In this document: positions 1-11,830 of the stretch, piece after piece
How the letters are laid out: each line of letters begins with the position of its first letter
Position numbering within the stretch: the stretch's first letter is position 1
From: Cinclus cinclus
Taxonomy: Eukaryota > Chordata > Aves > Passeriformes > Cinclidae
Length of the DNA: 64,000 bases
Assembly: GCF_963662255.1 (NCBI RefSeq)
Contig: NC_085056.1
Coordinates: forward strand, 5,081,716-5,145,715
Direction: 5' to 3'
The notes under the pieces: model-generated
Seen by the model: only the letters and a program-made list of their open reading frames with translations
What the model was told of the DNA's origin: nothing
Databases searched by the model: none
Position numbers and translations under genes: made by a program

Positions 1-1976
1 TTTTGGGGGTGGGGCGGGTGTGTTGGTATTTTTCAATCTAAGTACCACAAATCACAGCAATTTCTAGCATGGAATCTGGCGGAAGTAATGATGTGTGTGA
101 ATAAATTCCTCTCCCTTGTAGCTCTGCATGTTTTCAGTGCAAATGGTGCAAGTAAACATTACCTCCTTCAGCAGGAAATGGCGATCAGTGGAACATTTAA
201 AAATAAATTTCTGAGTAATAAAATTATGACAATAGGAAAAATTTAATGCCTTATCTTACAGAACATCATCTGGGGAGGGAAAATGGGTGAAAAGCTTGAC
301 TAGAAGGTGCTGAAAACAAGAGCTGATGTGTTTAAAATGTGCTTTTTGATGTTCTAACCCAAAGCAGAAGGTGAGACACTATGGATGTGAGGTAAACCTG
401 GTAAAACATCCCCATTTTGCAAAGAGAAATCTATCCATTAGCTACCTAGAGCTGACTTCACTGAGGATGCAATGTATGAAATTTCACCAATAATTGGTAT
501 ATCAGTAGTGCTTAGTACTTTCAGCAGTCCAGTGGCTTCACAGATGCCATTTCTAATACCCACAATCTTTTTCATACCCTATCTTTGAAATAAACCTACA
601 GCTAATTCCTTGTATTAGTGCATCAGCATGGGCACCTCTGCAGCAGATTAGGGAAACTCATACTGCAGGTAGGCAAGGGAGAATTACAGAGCTCTTATTA
701 ATGGATTGCAGTCAGGTAAATAAGTAGAAATAAGTAGTCTGTGGTTGCTCTGTTTCACTCAAGGAAAGAACTACAACTGCTTGAAAAAATGCATTTATAT
801 TGTGTAGGTGCTAAATTTTCCTGATTATGACTTCTCCTGTTTTGTGGTTTGCTGAACCGTAAGACTTTCTTCTATTTCTGAAATTCTTCCGAAGTGAAAC
901 ACATAAGGGGAAAGTAAATAATGCATGAATGCAGAATAATTTCATTTAGTAGAAGGAAGAAAACTGGCCCTGCAGACTGTTAGCCCCCAAGGCCAAGGAT
1001 GGGTTTGTCATGTGGTACAGACTATGGCAAGGATATTGGGAATGCTTCTGGAATACCACACTGGGAAAGTCCTCTTAGAATAATCTAGAATTCACAAAAA
1101 TCTGGAATTTTAAAGACTGTGGAACAATCAGTCTCTTTTTAAAAAAATCCAAATTATTGTTTAGCAATAAACTCACTTTAACTAACTAAAAGCAACAAAA
1201 TCTTTGCTTAACCAGCAGCAATTTCCTCTTTTCCATCTAGCTCCATTCTTTCTCTTGCTTAGAAATAAAAGCATTTCCAGTTTCTTCTCCAAGTCCTGAC
1301 ACGTGTGCTGGCAATCCTGAAGTTGGCCAATATTGAGCTGTGGACTTACAGCCGTGGGATTTTTTTTGCAGATAAAAATAATTCTACTGATGGGCACTCT
1401 CACTTATAAATCACTCATTGCTATAATAGAAGGAAACTCACAGCTTTTCTCACGTGAGAGTAAAAAATCCTTACAGAAATGGCACAGTTTTGTTACTAAT
1501 TTAAATGTCTTACCATTATTTATTATCTCTATTTGACTTTACTGCTCTGGGGACAGCCCGAACCAGACAGTGAGATACTTAAAACCACTCATAGCTCAGA
1601 AATCCTCATTTGGGGGTGGCCATGAGGTTTCCAGCTGATTGTAGAAGAAGAATATGTTTAAGTGCTTAGTTCAGGAGGAAGAGTTGCACAGTAGGAGCTG
1701 TGGTTTAATGTGGAAGAAGCAGACACAGCTCTTGGGACTAGAATCTGAGGTAGCCTTGGGCAAAATTAGCAACAGGTTTGACAAACAGATGGGTTTTTTG
1801 TCCAACAAATACATGCTCCCCTTGGGACAAGGGGCAAGGCGAGGGAGGAATAATTTACTGGATCCTTGAGTTTTCCTTTCATGTTTGAAAAGTCACATTA
1901 AATAGTTTCAGTGGTGCTAATGGATGCATCCCCTGCCCTTCTTTGTAGTCATCTTCATTGATTGAGTTGTGGAGTT
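1..1976. other. AT-rich non-coding DNA
   Basis: No exon, RNA gene or repeat family is recognisable. The first 20 bases hold a G-rich patch with a GC-box-like GGGGCGGG at 11-18; it has only three G-runs of three or more, so it is not a canonical G-quadruplex motif, and it is isolated from any CpG-rich context. Open frames at 1,182-1,869 on both strands are short and do not resemble known proteins. Confidence 0.6.
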
Positions 1977-2014
1977 TATATATATATATATATATGTATA
2001 AATATATATATATA
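1977..2014. repeat. (TA)n microsatellite, interrupted
   Basis: Alternating TA covers about 38 bases, broken by a G at 1,996 and an extra A shortly after. It is probably length-polymorphic between individuals. No gene abuts it. Confidence 0.95.
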
Positions 2015-3529
2015 AATACCAAAGAAAGCTGAATCTTTGCTTCTCTTTCTGTGTTATCTGAGATGCTTCAGTACAAAATTCTTCCTTTTATTTTTCTTCA
2101 GAGAAACCAATGAGATCAAGCAAATCTCTCAGGAAGTTAACAGTAATCTGTGTTATGTACAGATATACAACTCTATATGCCTGTCATACATGTAATACTG
2201 CTGTCCACTAAGCTTTGTGTCATCAGTTAACCTGAGGAACCTCTCAATGAAATTGTGTTGGCAAGTACAATTAATATATGGCAAAGTGCACAGACTGATG
2301 GATGATTCATTCATTGTCAGTAGGGGAATTTCATATTTAACATCTTAATTCCTCCTAGATGAACTGTGAGCATCTTTAATGACTATAGTCCACTTGAGTC
2401 CATTTTGACTTAATATTTTAATACCACCTGTCTCACCATTACATTCTCTTTCAAGGATTCTTGGAATCCAAGAATGCCCTTGCCAGACCTGACAAAATAC
2501 GAATGTAGACACAAAATATAAATTCCTGCACATCTGCTCAAGTGACAAATAATTAGCAGTTCATTATCTGTCCAGTGCTTTATTGCTTGCAGTTTGTGAA
2601 TCACTCTTATTGTATTCCGCTGTTACATTCAGTCAAATGATGTACAAACTTAAGACCATAGATCTACATAAATCTTGAAAGTATATCTGGAAAAGACACC
2701 ATTTGATACTTCTCAATGCATTGTGTAAAGTGGATTAAGTGATGACTGTATGTCTAAAAACTCAACTTCATAAAAAGCCAAATGCAGTAAATGTGCATTA
2801 ATTGAAATATTTAAAAGTATTTAACTGGCAGATGAGGAAAATGCAAAGAGAAAGAACAACTGCCTTGACTGAATCAGCTGTCATCCCATGAGGGACTGTG
2901 CATTTTGAAAAATATGTTAAAGGAAAATCCAAGATACTTTATTTCTAAAGCTCTCCATGGACTTTCTGTTATAGTTTATTTTGAGGACCCCAAATGCATG
3001 ACAGTGACATTATTTATTGCTTGGCAGATTGCCTTACTGGCATGTTCCAGCTCAACCCAGGCACCGCTGTTCAATGAACAGCCATTCCTGACATTCTCAA
3101 CATTCCCTTGATAAAGTGTTCATCTATGAAAATAATCTCTTTCGTGCTACCTTTTCCTCAGCATTCCCCCCAGTTAATTGTTAGCTATTAAAGTCTCTGC
3201 TGGTTCACATAAATGACAGCTTAAATGATTTGGTGTAGCACTTTAATGGGGTTCAAATAACTTACAGATTTATTTCCCTGTATTTTGTCTGGACAATTCC
3301 ATTCCTTTTCAGGGGGTCACCTTTGTTCAGATCAATGTGCTGAGTAAGAGTTTCCACTGGGACTGTTAGAGACTTGACTATTGTTAGTTCCATTTTCCAC
3401 TGAAAGACCTAAATGAGAAGTTTACACGTGTTCAGCTTGCTTTTGCTAACAGAGAATAGGAACAAATTACCAGGGAATGAAATGGAGTATTTCAATTTCT
3501 GCTCCCTAGTGAAGATGTTGCCAAAATTG
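2015..3529. other. Non-coding DNA, no recognised feature
   Basis: AT-rich single-copy-looking sequence. A good polypyrimidine tract plus AG occurs at 2,085-2,101, but nothing downstream supports an exon (see rejected items). Short open frames on both strands have no recognisable domain. Confidence 0.55.
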
Positions 3530-3905
3530 TATAATGCTGCAGTGCTTTCAAGGAAACCCGATTAGAGCCGCCCTGCAAGAGGAGCTGGCAGCAGCACAGC
3601 TGAGCCCATGTGTTTGCAGAGCCTTTGTTGCTACACACATCGTTATAAAGGGGCCAAACTTTGCCCTCTTATCTGCATCTACACCTCTCATAGGAACGGG
3701 GAAAGAAACTCATTTGTGAGCAGTGTTTGACCCTTGGAGAGCTACACGCATCTGCTTAAGGCCATTTTTCTACATAAGGACCACTTTTCAGTAAGATGAT
3801 TTAACACGTGTTTAATTCTAATGATCTGGCTAAAGAGTCTTTTTGAGGGCTTTATCAAGCTACAGCAATCATCAGCTGCTTAATAAATATTGGATTAAAG
3901 TCTGT
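3530..3905. promoter_or_regulatory. Candidate conserved regulatory element (SOX, DR1, E-box, TAAT motifs)
   Basis: This stretch differs in texture from its flanks: fewer homopolymers and several close matches to transcription-factor sites. Seen are a SOX-like CCTTTGTTG at 3,622-3,630, a nuclear-receptor DR1/HNF4-like site at 3,651-3,667 (minus strand GGGCAAAGTTTGG), a palindromic E-box AACACGTGTT at 3,803-3,812, and TAAT cores at about 3,813-3,824 and 3,880. Such clustering is common in vertebrate developmental enhancers, but each motif is short and expected by chance at some rate. No conservation could be measured here. Confidence 0.22.
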
Positions 3906-4239
3906 AATGGGAACAAACACATGTATCAGAAAGACAAAAATGAAAGGACATTGCCAGATACCAGGCTTTTTTCTCTTTGCAAGGCACTACTGTGTTCTTG
4001 GGGCTGAAGGACATTTTTCAGTGATTCTGAAAATTGCAACAGCAATATTATTTTTGACAACAGAGAAGTGTAACAGGGACTGTAATTCTGCCAGTTTTCT
4101 GAACTTACATAGTGAAACATCCACTGAATTGAATGCTACTACAAAAAAACCCCACAGAAACAAAACCATTAAGCCCAAATACACATTAATAATAGTTGGA
4201 ATTCAGCAGCAGTTTTGGGTATGTGTTGAAATGAAAAAT

Positions 4240-4261
4240 CTTTGAATTGGCTTTGAATTGG
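4240..4261. repeat. 11-bp perfect tandem duplication
   Basis: The unit CTTTGAATTGG occurs twice head to tail with no mismatch. It is a small local duplication of the replication-slippage type. Confidence 0.9.
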
Positions 4262-5825
4262 TAGGTGTCTGATGTGCCAGGATATTAGTAGAATAAATTA
4301 ATGCATTATAATGCAGGTTGAATTTTTAAAATTATCACAATAGAAGCAGAGAAGATAACAAATAAATCTTATCTTTTTAAAATGTTGCCTCATGTGAATA
4401 TATTGGTTCATTGCAAAAAACTCAAAATGGTTATTTTGAAGTGCACAATTAAAATCCCTCCAGTGGTAAGGAAATTCTTCTGGCAGAGCCGTCACTGCAG
4501 CAAGTGCAACTCAGAGTGTCCTGTTGATTGACATACCCTTAAAATCTGGGTAGTCCAGCCCAGCTGGATTGCTGGGCCTCTGTGGCCTTGGGTTCCTCTC
4601 CCTCTGCACTGGTGCTGAATGTTCTGTGGTCCCCACTGCCCACACTGGGATTTGTCTTCCTGCCTTTGAGATCTCCATGCTCAGGAACTTGCAGCTCCCA
4701 GGAGCACGACCAACTCTCCCAGACTGTCCAGTGAAATACAGCCTTTCCAAACTGCTCAGCTAAGCCAGAGCAAGCACTCAGATGTTAAAAATAACAATAC
4801 CACCAGGCTTTGATACTCCCTTTTGTGTAAGTTTTGAGTGATGCATAACATTGTCCTAATAGGAGATTGCTGACTCCATCTCCACCGAGACTTTCAGTGA
4901 TTTATCAGTTTCATAACCTCAGCCACAATTCATATGATGTACAGCAAAGCTTCCTGAGCAGTATTCAGTAGATTCATTTTTCCTTTCATCCTCATAGCCA
5001 CCTCACAGATTTCGTTTTCTTCCTTCCTATTCTTGGTAAAAAAACCCTTCTTGCAAAGAACTGAAGGCAATCTGAAGCTTTAAAGTAGTTGATAAAATTT
5101 GTATACAATCTACATAACCTGAGATGATTTGTAGAACAAATATGGCTGGATATATTTTCAAGCACAGGGTCAGATCCAATTTTGGCAGTTTCTGCCCATC
5201 CTCGGAAGCAGAGCTCAGTGTCCAGTCCATCATTGGCATGAATGTCCCTTGTGTTCTTTGGTTTGTGTAATTGTGGCTGCTGTGGTTTGTAGGGACACAT
5301 TTAGAGATGTGTGTGTACACATGATCTGCAGGAGGTTTGATTTTTCCTCAGACAAAGGTAAGAATTGTAAAGGGGATTATTTAATTCAAGAATCACTTGA
5401 ATATCCATTAAAGAGAATCGTGATCATTTTGCTTTTCTGCCACTCTTCAGAATATCAAGGTACACAAACAATATTTGGATATATGCATTAGGATTTTCTC
5501 TAACACAAACTGATACTACCACATCTGGGTAATTAGAAATTAGAAACATTTCAGTCATGACAGTTACACTTTATGTCAAATTACTTAGTGTTGTGTTTGA
5601 TGTTAGATATCAACAGTTAATATTGGCTGAACATGTAGAACCACATCACTGTCTCTAAAGGTATTACCATAGGAGGACTAATGACATATGTTCTGACAAA
5701 CAGGAAATATGCCTTCGCTGAAAAAAAAATAGAAAAATGTTTAGTTTAAATATTTTATCTTATTTACTAATCAATAATCTTTATTCATCTACTCCTCTCA
5801 AACTTTTTTTTATAAAACAAAAACA

Positions 5826-5859
5826 ATCTATATATCTACAAATATATATATGTGTATCT
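5826..5859. repeat. TA-rich low-complexity stretch
   Basis: Two short TA blocks, CTATATATCT and ATATATATATGTGTAT, lie within 34 bases. This is imperfect low-complexity DNA rather than a clean microsatellite. Confidence 0.7.
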
Positions 5860-8789
5860 CAATCATTTAGAAAATGTAAGCACTCTGTATAAAACCTGAG
5901 ATTACAGATAAAAAAATCTGTATAAAGATATCGTATTATACCGTATTTAAACTCTTTTAGTAAGTAGCAGATTTGCTTTTAAGAAACTATAATGATATTC
6001 AAACAGGATGAAAAAAATTACAAGAGAAGCACCTGGAAGCCAGCACTTGATACAATAAAAAACTTTTGACATCTGCAGCCACTTCTGCAGGTGCAGAGAA
6101 CTTCTTTCAGTTCACTAACTAGTTTATTCAAAATGGAGAACCCCATTTAGACACTAAAAAAAGCAGAAAAGATTTGAATAGACTTCTACTATGAATAAAT
6201 TCTGAGCATGCCAGATTTCGCCTACTAATTCTAAAAGCCTGGGGAAGTTTTGGAAACAATTCAGTTGGAAGCTATTTCATATTATCTATTTTAAATGAAA
6301 CATTTCATGAAAGTATCCAGTGAATTTAGTAGGGGCATATATGCTTTGGAGAGTTAAGAAGCTGAACTCCTGTATTGTAATTTTTCATCCAAAATCCACT
6401 TAATATAAATCACTGGTGGTTCATTTGCCACCTTCTAGTAAGAAAAAATACAATTGAGCCTTTGAACAACTGATCTCCCTTTAGCAAAAAGCCTTTCCAT
6501 TTTACTCTACTTATATTCAGGTCAGTGTGCTTTAATAGTTGCTAGTCAAAAAGTTACTTCTAAAAATAAGTGAAGGGCAAATTCAAAATGAGAATCAAGT
6601 GCATCTGTTTAAATGAATGAGCAAATAACATGATTTTAAAAATGTATTAGGCTTATGCTCCAAAATAGAAACTAAACTAAAAAGTTAACCTTGGTTTCAG
6701 CTGATGGCTAATGTTATCATTTAAGGACAGTGCCAAACTTCTGTCACACACACTGGTTTTATAGCAACATGATAGATAATTCCAGGGAGGAGAGCTACCA
6801 CACACCTGCTGCAGCACCTCTGCTCTGGGGTGAAAGCTTTGGGGGTTGAGGAGATCCCCAAAGTTTCCTTTCTGTTCTCTTTGCCTTCTGTGTATGCCAT
6901 TGCTATCCCAATTTGCTGGTGCAGACTTTGGGTTCTCAGCCCAAACTAGTCACTTCCACTTTGCCTGATTCACTTTGTACTGGTCACTGGCCACAGCTTC
7001 ACCATGGTTCATCCTGCCCTTGTCACCTGTTTTAGAGACACAACTAAAAATTTACCATTTATTTGTATTTAACAGGAATGCAAAACAGGTTGTTTTAAGG
7101 CAATTGTAGTTACCCTGCAGTGATAATACTGCACATCTGTGACCCAGATTCCACCCAGAACAAGGAAACCAAGAGAATCAAGCAAGTCAAAATAATGATA
7201 GTAAAAAAAATATATATATAAAAAATTGCATCTGTTTGGAGCTCAATTGATTTGCGTATTTCACTACCTGAGATGTATATTTGCCTAGTTTTCCTTTGTG
7301 AGAACCCACGGAAATCAGAGCATTATTCAGATCTAGACTTGTTTGGTTGTCTCCAAGCTTGAATACTCTAAAATCTCTGTTGTTAAAATCCAGACATGTG
7401 GTGACTATATGGTTGTATTTTCATGTACTTAGTTTCAAAATGCATTTTCTGTGGTAGTTGTATTTCTGAAGAATAAAAGTAACTCTAAAGGACATACAAT
7501 TCTACTGTTACTCTAAGAGAAATACTGACTGGAGTCACCATAATTTCATGTTTCTTTGATCTGATCCTAAGACAGGTTAGGTCATTCTGAGGATCAATAC
7601 CTTTTGCTGTGCTTCTTGCTTTCATGGGGAGATGATGAAGAACATCTGAATACTAAATTGTTGTAGACTTACCAAGAGTTGTACTTACTGAAATGCCTGC
7701 AAACAAATAATTTTCTAATAATCATTCAGTCAAGCTGAATATTCTTCATATCCAGCAGATCCTAAGTGGGAAATCAAGGCTATGTTTTTTCCTGTTTTGT
7801 AGCAGAAGGGAGTTGTGTTGATTTCAGGTATCAATATGTTTTAAAGTGTAATTTACATGAATCGGTAGCAATTAAACATTGAATACCTTAATGAAACATC
7901 TGAAAGACCCTAATCACTATTTCAGGCTCTTAAATCCTATGAAATTCTATTCTGCAGTACTTCACCAGTTCAGGTGTTTCACCATTTGAAACATGGTGAG
8001 TTTGTAGCTTGGTTGAAAGAATCTAACCCACACTTTCACTGTAGAATTTGGCACATGCAGGGATCGAAATTACACATTCCCAGGGAAATACCAAGAGCAA
8101 TCAAAGGGCAGACGTGGTGTGTTTGCACTTGGCAAGGAAAACCACCCTTGGAACAATCCCTTCCAATTAGTGGCCAAATATTGACAATTGGTGGTACACA
8201 GGGTATTGATCCCAGCTATTAAAATATGACCACATAAATGAAGATTAATTCTTGATGATTTAATGAATCACTGTTTATCGATGATTTGTCAAATCATGCT
8301 TTTTATATTAATAGGCTACTGGGTGAAACTACAACCAGGCTTCACAGTAATCCTACAAGTGTAAAACTCTTTAGCATTAATAAGCTTGTTTCACTAATAA
8401 AAAATTTATTTGACCTAGTAACAAAGACAATAGATTACAAGCTGGCAAGGCAATTTTCTCTTTGCATACATTTGTACTGTGTCTTCCAGATGGACAGGAC
8501 CGGAATACAAAAATAGAATAATATGACTTAAGCTGAAGAGTCTGATTATGAAAAGAGAACCAACATGCAAAAATAGGGAATGCAGGTAAAGAATTAGAGG
8601 CAAAGGAGTAAAAGAAATAAAAGAACCACCTGAGATATTAGACTATTTAATAACTTTCCTAGTTATTTGAATCATGCAAAATCTATGTCATCACTTGAAA
8701 AATAATTCTGCATTGTGTTGTGTAGGGAAGTGCAAAAAATGACCCACTAGATCCATTGTGTCTAATGTTTATTATACAGAGATTGAAAC

Positions 8790-9260
8790 TGATGTTTTAT
8801 GGAAACAAACAGGTGTTCCCAGGCACTGCATTTGCATAACAATATCTATATAATCACAGCATTAAACAGTGAGTCACTTAAAAGCAGTGATGAATTAGTG
8901 TCAAGTTTATATGACCTTGTGTTTAAATGATTGCTTCAACAAATATAGCACTTTCAATGAAAATGGTAAATGTTAAATGGTGCTCCAAGGTCTAATAATT
9001 ACATGAAAATGAGTTGACACTAGTGACATCCTTAGATTAAAGCTGAGTTACGCTTACTTTAGGACAAATTCTCTTTGCGTTTGCCGCCCAAATTAGAGAA
9101 AGGCAAATAAATCCTTCATTAGAAATGCTGTGTTGTGATCCTTGTCAACTGTGAGAGATAGCAGCAGTCTATGAGATTTTCTGAATAAACAAGTTACCAT
9201 GAGCAGAGTGTTTCAATGAACAAATCAACTTTGAGCATTAAATCAAATAACAGGCAATGT
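8790..9260. promoter_or_regulatory. Candidate conserved regulatory element (POU octamer, HOX-type sites)
   Basis: A perfect POU octamer ATTTGCAT sits at 8,830-8,837. A HOX-like CTAATAATTACAT is at about 8,992-9,003, and further TTAGATTAAA and AATTAGAG cores follow to about 9,110. The stretch lacks long homopolymers and has the mixed, motif-dense look of vertebrate conserved non-coding elements. Enhancer identity is inferred, not shown, and no target gene is visible in the window. Confidence 0.22.
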
Positions 9261-11179
9261 TTGTATCAGGAATATGTCATTTGCTTGTTCACCTGAACAG
9301 TATTACACTATTACCAAAAATCTTAGTAAAAGACAGCTGTTTATGTTATTAAAGAACAGAGGTTTTCACCTATTCAGGGAGCCTAACCAGTGTAAGAAAC
9401 CTCACTTTTGCACCACTGGTTTGGCTATTTTTACTGTGATAGGAACTGCACTTGTTTGAAAGGTTTCACACAGAAGTTAAATTAGATTTTCTACAGAAAG
9501 GCTTGAAGTAATTAGCTTGGCCAGTGATACTTATGTATATTTTGAGATCTAACAAAAACTTTTGACTACACATTTTGAGGTTTTCTTTGTGGAATCCAAC
9601 TCCTTGGTACCTTGAATGAACCCTCACAGGTATGGACTCTCTTGTATTCACATCTGGCATCTGGTGTTGAAACATTTCTAAATGACCAACTAAACCCAAA
9701 ATTCATGCTCTAGTCTTGTCCATTGGCTTCTCTTGGGCCACATGTTCTATAGTTTTGAGGATGATGAAGTTTTCACAGAACATGGGGGCACCTGATACCT
9801 TGCTGAACAAAAAAGTGGAATGTATTTCCTACTTTGAGAATGAAAATTGAGACAGAAAGAATCCAAACCAGCCTTTGTAAGCAGGACATTATTGTCTCAT
9901 CTCTGCCCAGCTGTACCTGAGCTTTGCCTCAGTAAAATAGCACAGTCCCAGGTAAAGATGGACTGCAGCTCTATACCTGAGTGGGAAGACACACTTGACC
10001 AATATTATGCCACGAAGGAAACAGTTGCAAGTAACAGAACATAAGAAAATAGGGTTATTTTTCTGTTAGATAACAGTGGTGGTTTTACCTTGAGAAATGT
10101 ATCAGTCTGCAAACTCAAAAAAGATCATTTGTTTTAGCTAAGTGCTGGATTTTGTTCACTTCTCATCTGCAGCTTATTCCAAGTGTTCATTGGATAAAGA
10201 CACATTCTGTTTACTGCAACAGAATACAGAAATGGCTGAAACTGTGCTCATTCTGAAACCAGACTGCATTTCAGCTTACTGAACAGCCATATCTTGACAT
10301 GAGCAAGTGCAGACACAAAGCAGCTTTTCAGTTTCCATTTCCCAGGCTACATGCTTCCTTTTTGACCTGCATCATCTATTCTGTGAACAAAGGCACATTT
10401 TACTTGAAATGCCCAGGCATAGAAATGAAATTGTCCACAATTTCTAAAGACTAAATAACATTTAGGTTTCCTTCTTTGTGTTGTTGCCTCCCATTGCTAA
10501 ACTGCTACTGGTGCAATAGATTTTTTGGGGATTGTAAAAGTGAAGGAAGTCAACTAAATTATGGGCAAGGTGAATTGCATGAAGTTGTCTCCTTTGTAAA
10601 TATAAGATGAGAAGAAATTAACCTGTGAAACCTGGCTTCTGAAAACTGATTCTGTGACCAGTTTCACTTTTGGCTGACAGTCATTGGGATCAAAGCCAAA
10701 GCTGGCCTGACGGGAAACTTGGTCTTCCTCCTACAGCAACAACACACCATGACACAATTTAAATAAGTTGTGAATATTTAGCAGGGCCAAGGAATGGCTC
10801 CCACAGTAGAAGATCAACACTGTTTAGTAGATATTTATTGTCTGGTATTTTTGTTCTATCGTAACTTCAGAGGAAGAGGTGGGGACTCAATGGCTAGTGA
10901 TTGTTTTCGTGTATACGAAGAATTTTGGACCAAGAATGCCTGTAAAAGCAATGGCTCAGTGCCACACATTTTCCCTCTCTATAATGAGATGTTCAAGATC
11001 TGGTTCCGAGGTAAATGGTTCAGTTAAACAAGGGGGATAGGTAACAATATGGAACTCCTTAAGTTAAATGAAGATTATGATACATGTACTTCTTCAGTGA
11101 ATTCTTATATCAAAGATCTGCTTTTGCATGTTCCTGCTTTCCATTACCTTGAATGAAAACTACATCACATGGAGAGCTC
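9261..11179. other. Non-coding DNA, no recognised feature
   Basis: Single-copy-looking sequence without homopolymer runs of note. Small open frames (9,274-9,459, 9,847-10,044 and 10,794-11,027 on +; 9,466-9,699 on -) carry no recognisable motif. Nothing else is supported. Confidence 0.55.
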
Positions 11180-11830
11180 CAAGGAATGGCCACCAACCGA
11201 ACGTTTGTGTCTTCAGATGACACAGGTGCTGAAATTCACAGCACCTTCATGGGTGGATGTGTTAGGAGATCACAGTGTGCAGCTTTGTGCTCAGAGTTAC
11301 TGAGCTCATTGCTGCTGCCAAGGGCCACGCATGCAGAGAGCAGGGGATGTTTGACCCCTGCTGCTCACAGCAACAGGTGTGATGTGACAACCCCTCCCTG
11401 GGGTTTTGTGAGGAGAGGGGACACAAGAGGACACCACAGTGTCCTGCCAGGATGCCCTATGGCCCTGTGAGGAGGCTTCAGGTTTGCCATGCTCAAGAGC
11501 AGCCCTGGGGCTCTGCCTTCTACCCGCCGGGACCCCATCCCCTGCCCCATTGTTGAGGAGTAGGTGGACCCATCTGCACTGCCATACCCTGGCTGCTGCT
11601 CCTCTGTCCTTGCTATGGAGAAGCACAGGTGACAGCCTGGGACCCACAGCTCACGGCCAGGAGCAGCCAGGCCAGACCCTCAGGGGCAGTGGTGGCCAAC
11701 AGAGCCCAGAGATAGGGGCGGCCCCAGGTGGGACTGGGCTAGGCTGGGTTATTAATTAGTGCCCTTGAGGGGCCCGAGGCTCTTGGTGGGGGTTTGGCTC
11801 TGGGCAGCCTGTGGCTTGAGGGACTCCGAG
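11180..11830. other. GC- and CpG-richer patch
   Basis: Base composition shifts clearly to GC compared with both flanks. CpG dinucleotides, scarce elsewhere, appear repeatedly (for example in ACCCGCCGGG near 11,523, GGGGCGGCC near 11,715 and GGCCCGAGG near 11,772). The stop-poor composition creates overlapping open frames on both strands (11,153-11,470 +, 11,439-11,759 +, 11,306-11,647 -), none resembling a known protein. It may be an old GC-rich repeat, a decayed CpG island, or a locally biased gene-conversion spot. A coding exon is not excluded but has no positive evidence. Confidence 0.5.

Larger units (their letters stand above)
3906..8789. other. Non-coding DNA with AT-rich tracts
   Basis: No gene recognised. 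The region contains an 11-bp tandem duplication at 4,240-4,261, an A9 run near 5,721, a TATA-rich stretch at about 5,826-5,859, and a short A/TA tract at 7,203-7,226. The 112-codon open frame at 3,907-4,245 (+) and overlapping minus-strand frames at about 4,992-5,320 show no domain, no biased composition and no convincing splice context. Confidence 0.55.

Noticed and set aside
1..22. G-rich start of the window as a G-quadruplex or promoter
   Set aside because: Only three G-runs of three or more and no CpG-rich surroundings; the window edge prevents further judgement.
2085..2142. Strong polypyrimidine-AG acceptor followed by a 41-bp exon-like stretch and GTAATC donor-like site
   Set aside because: A 41-bp candidate is too short to judge. 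T-rich DNA makes acceptor-like sites frequent, and no partner exons were found.
11153..11759. Three overlapping frames of 105-113 codons in the GC-rich patch
   Set aside because: GC richness removes stop codons on both strands, and the peptides are proline/serine/arginine-rich without domain character.
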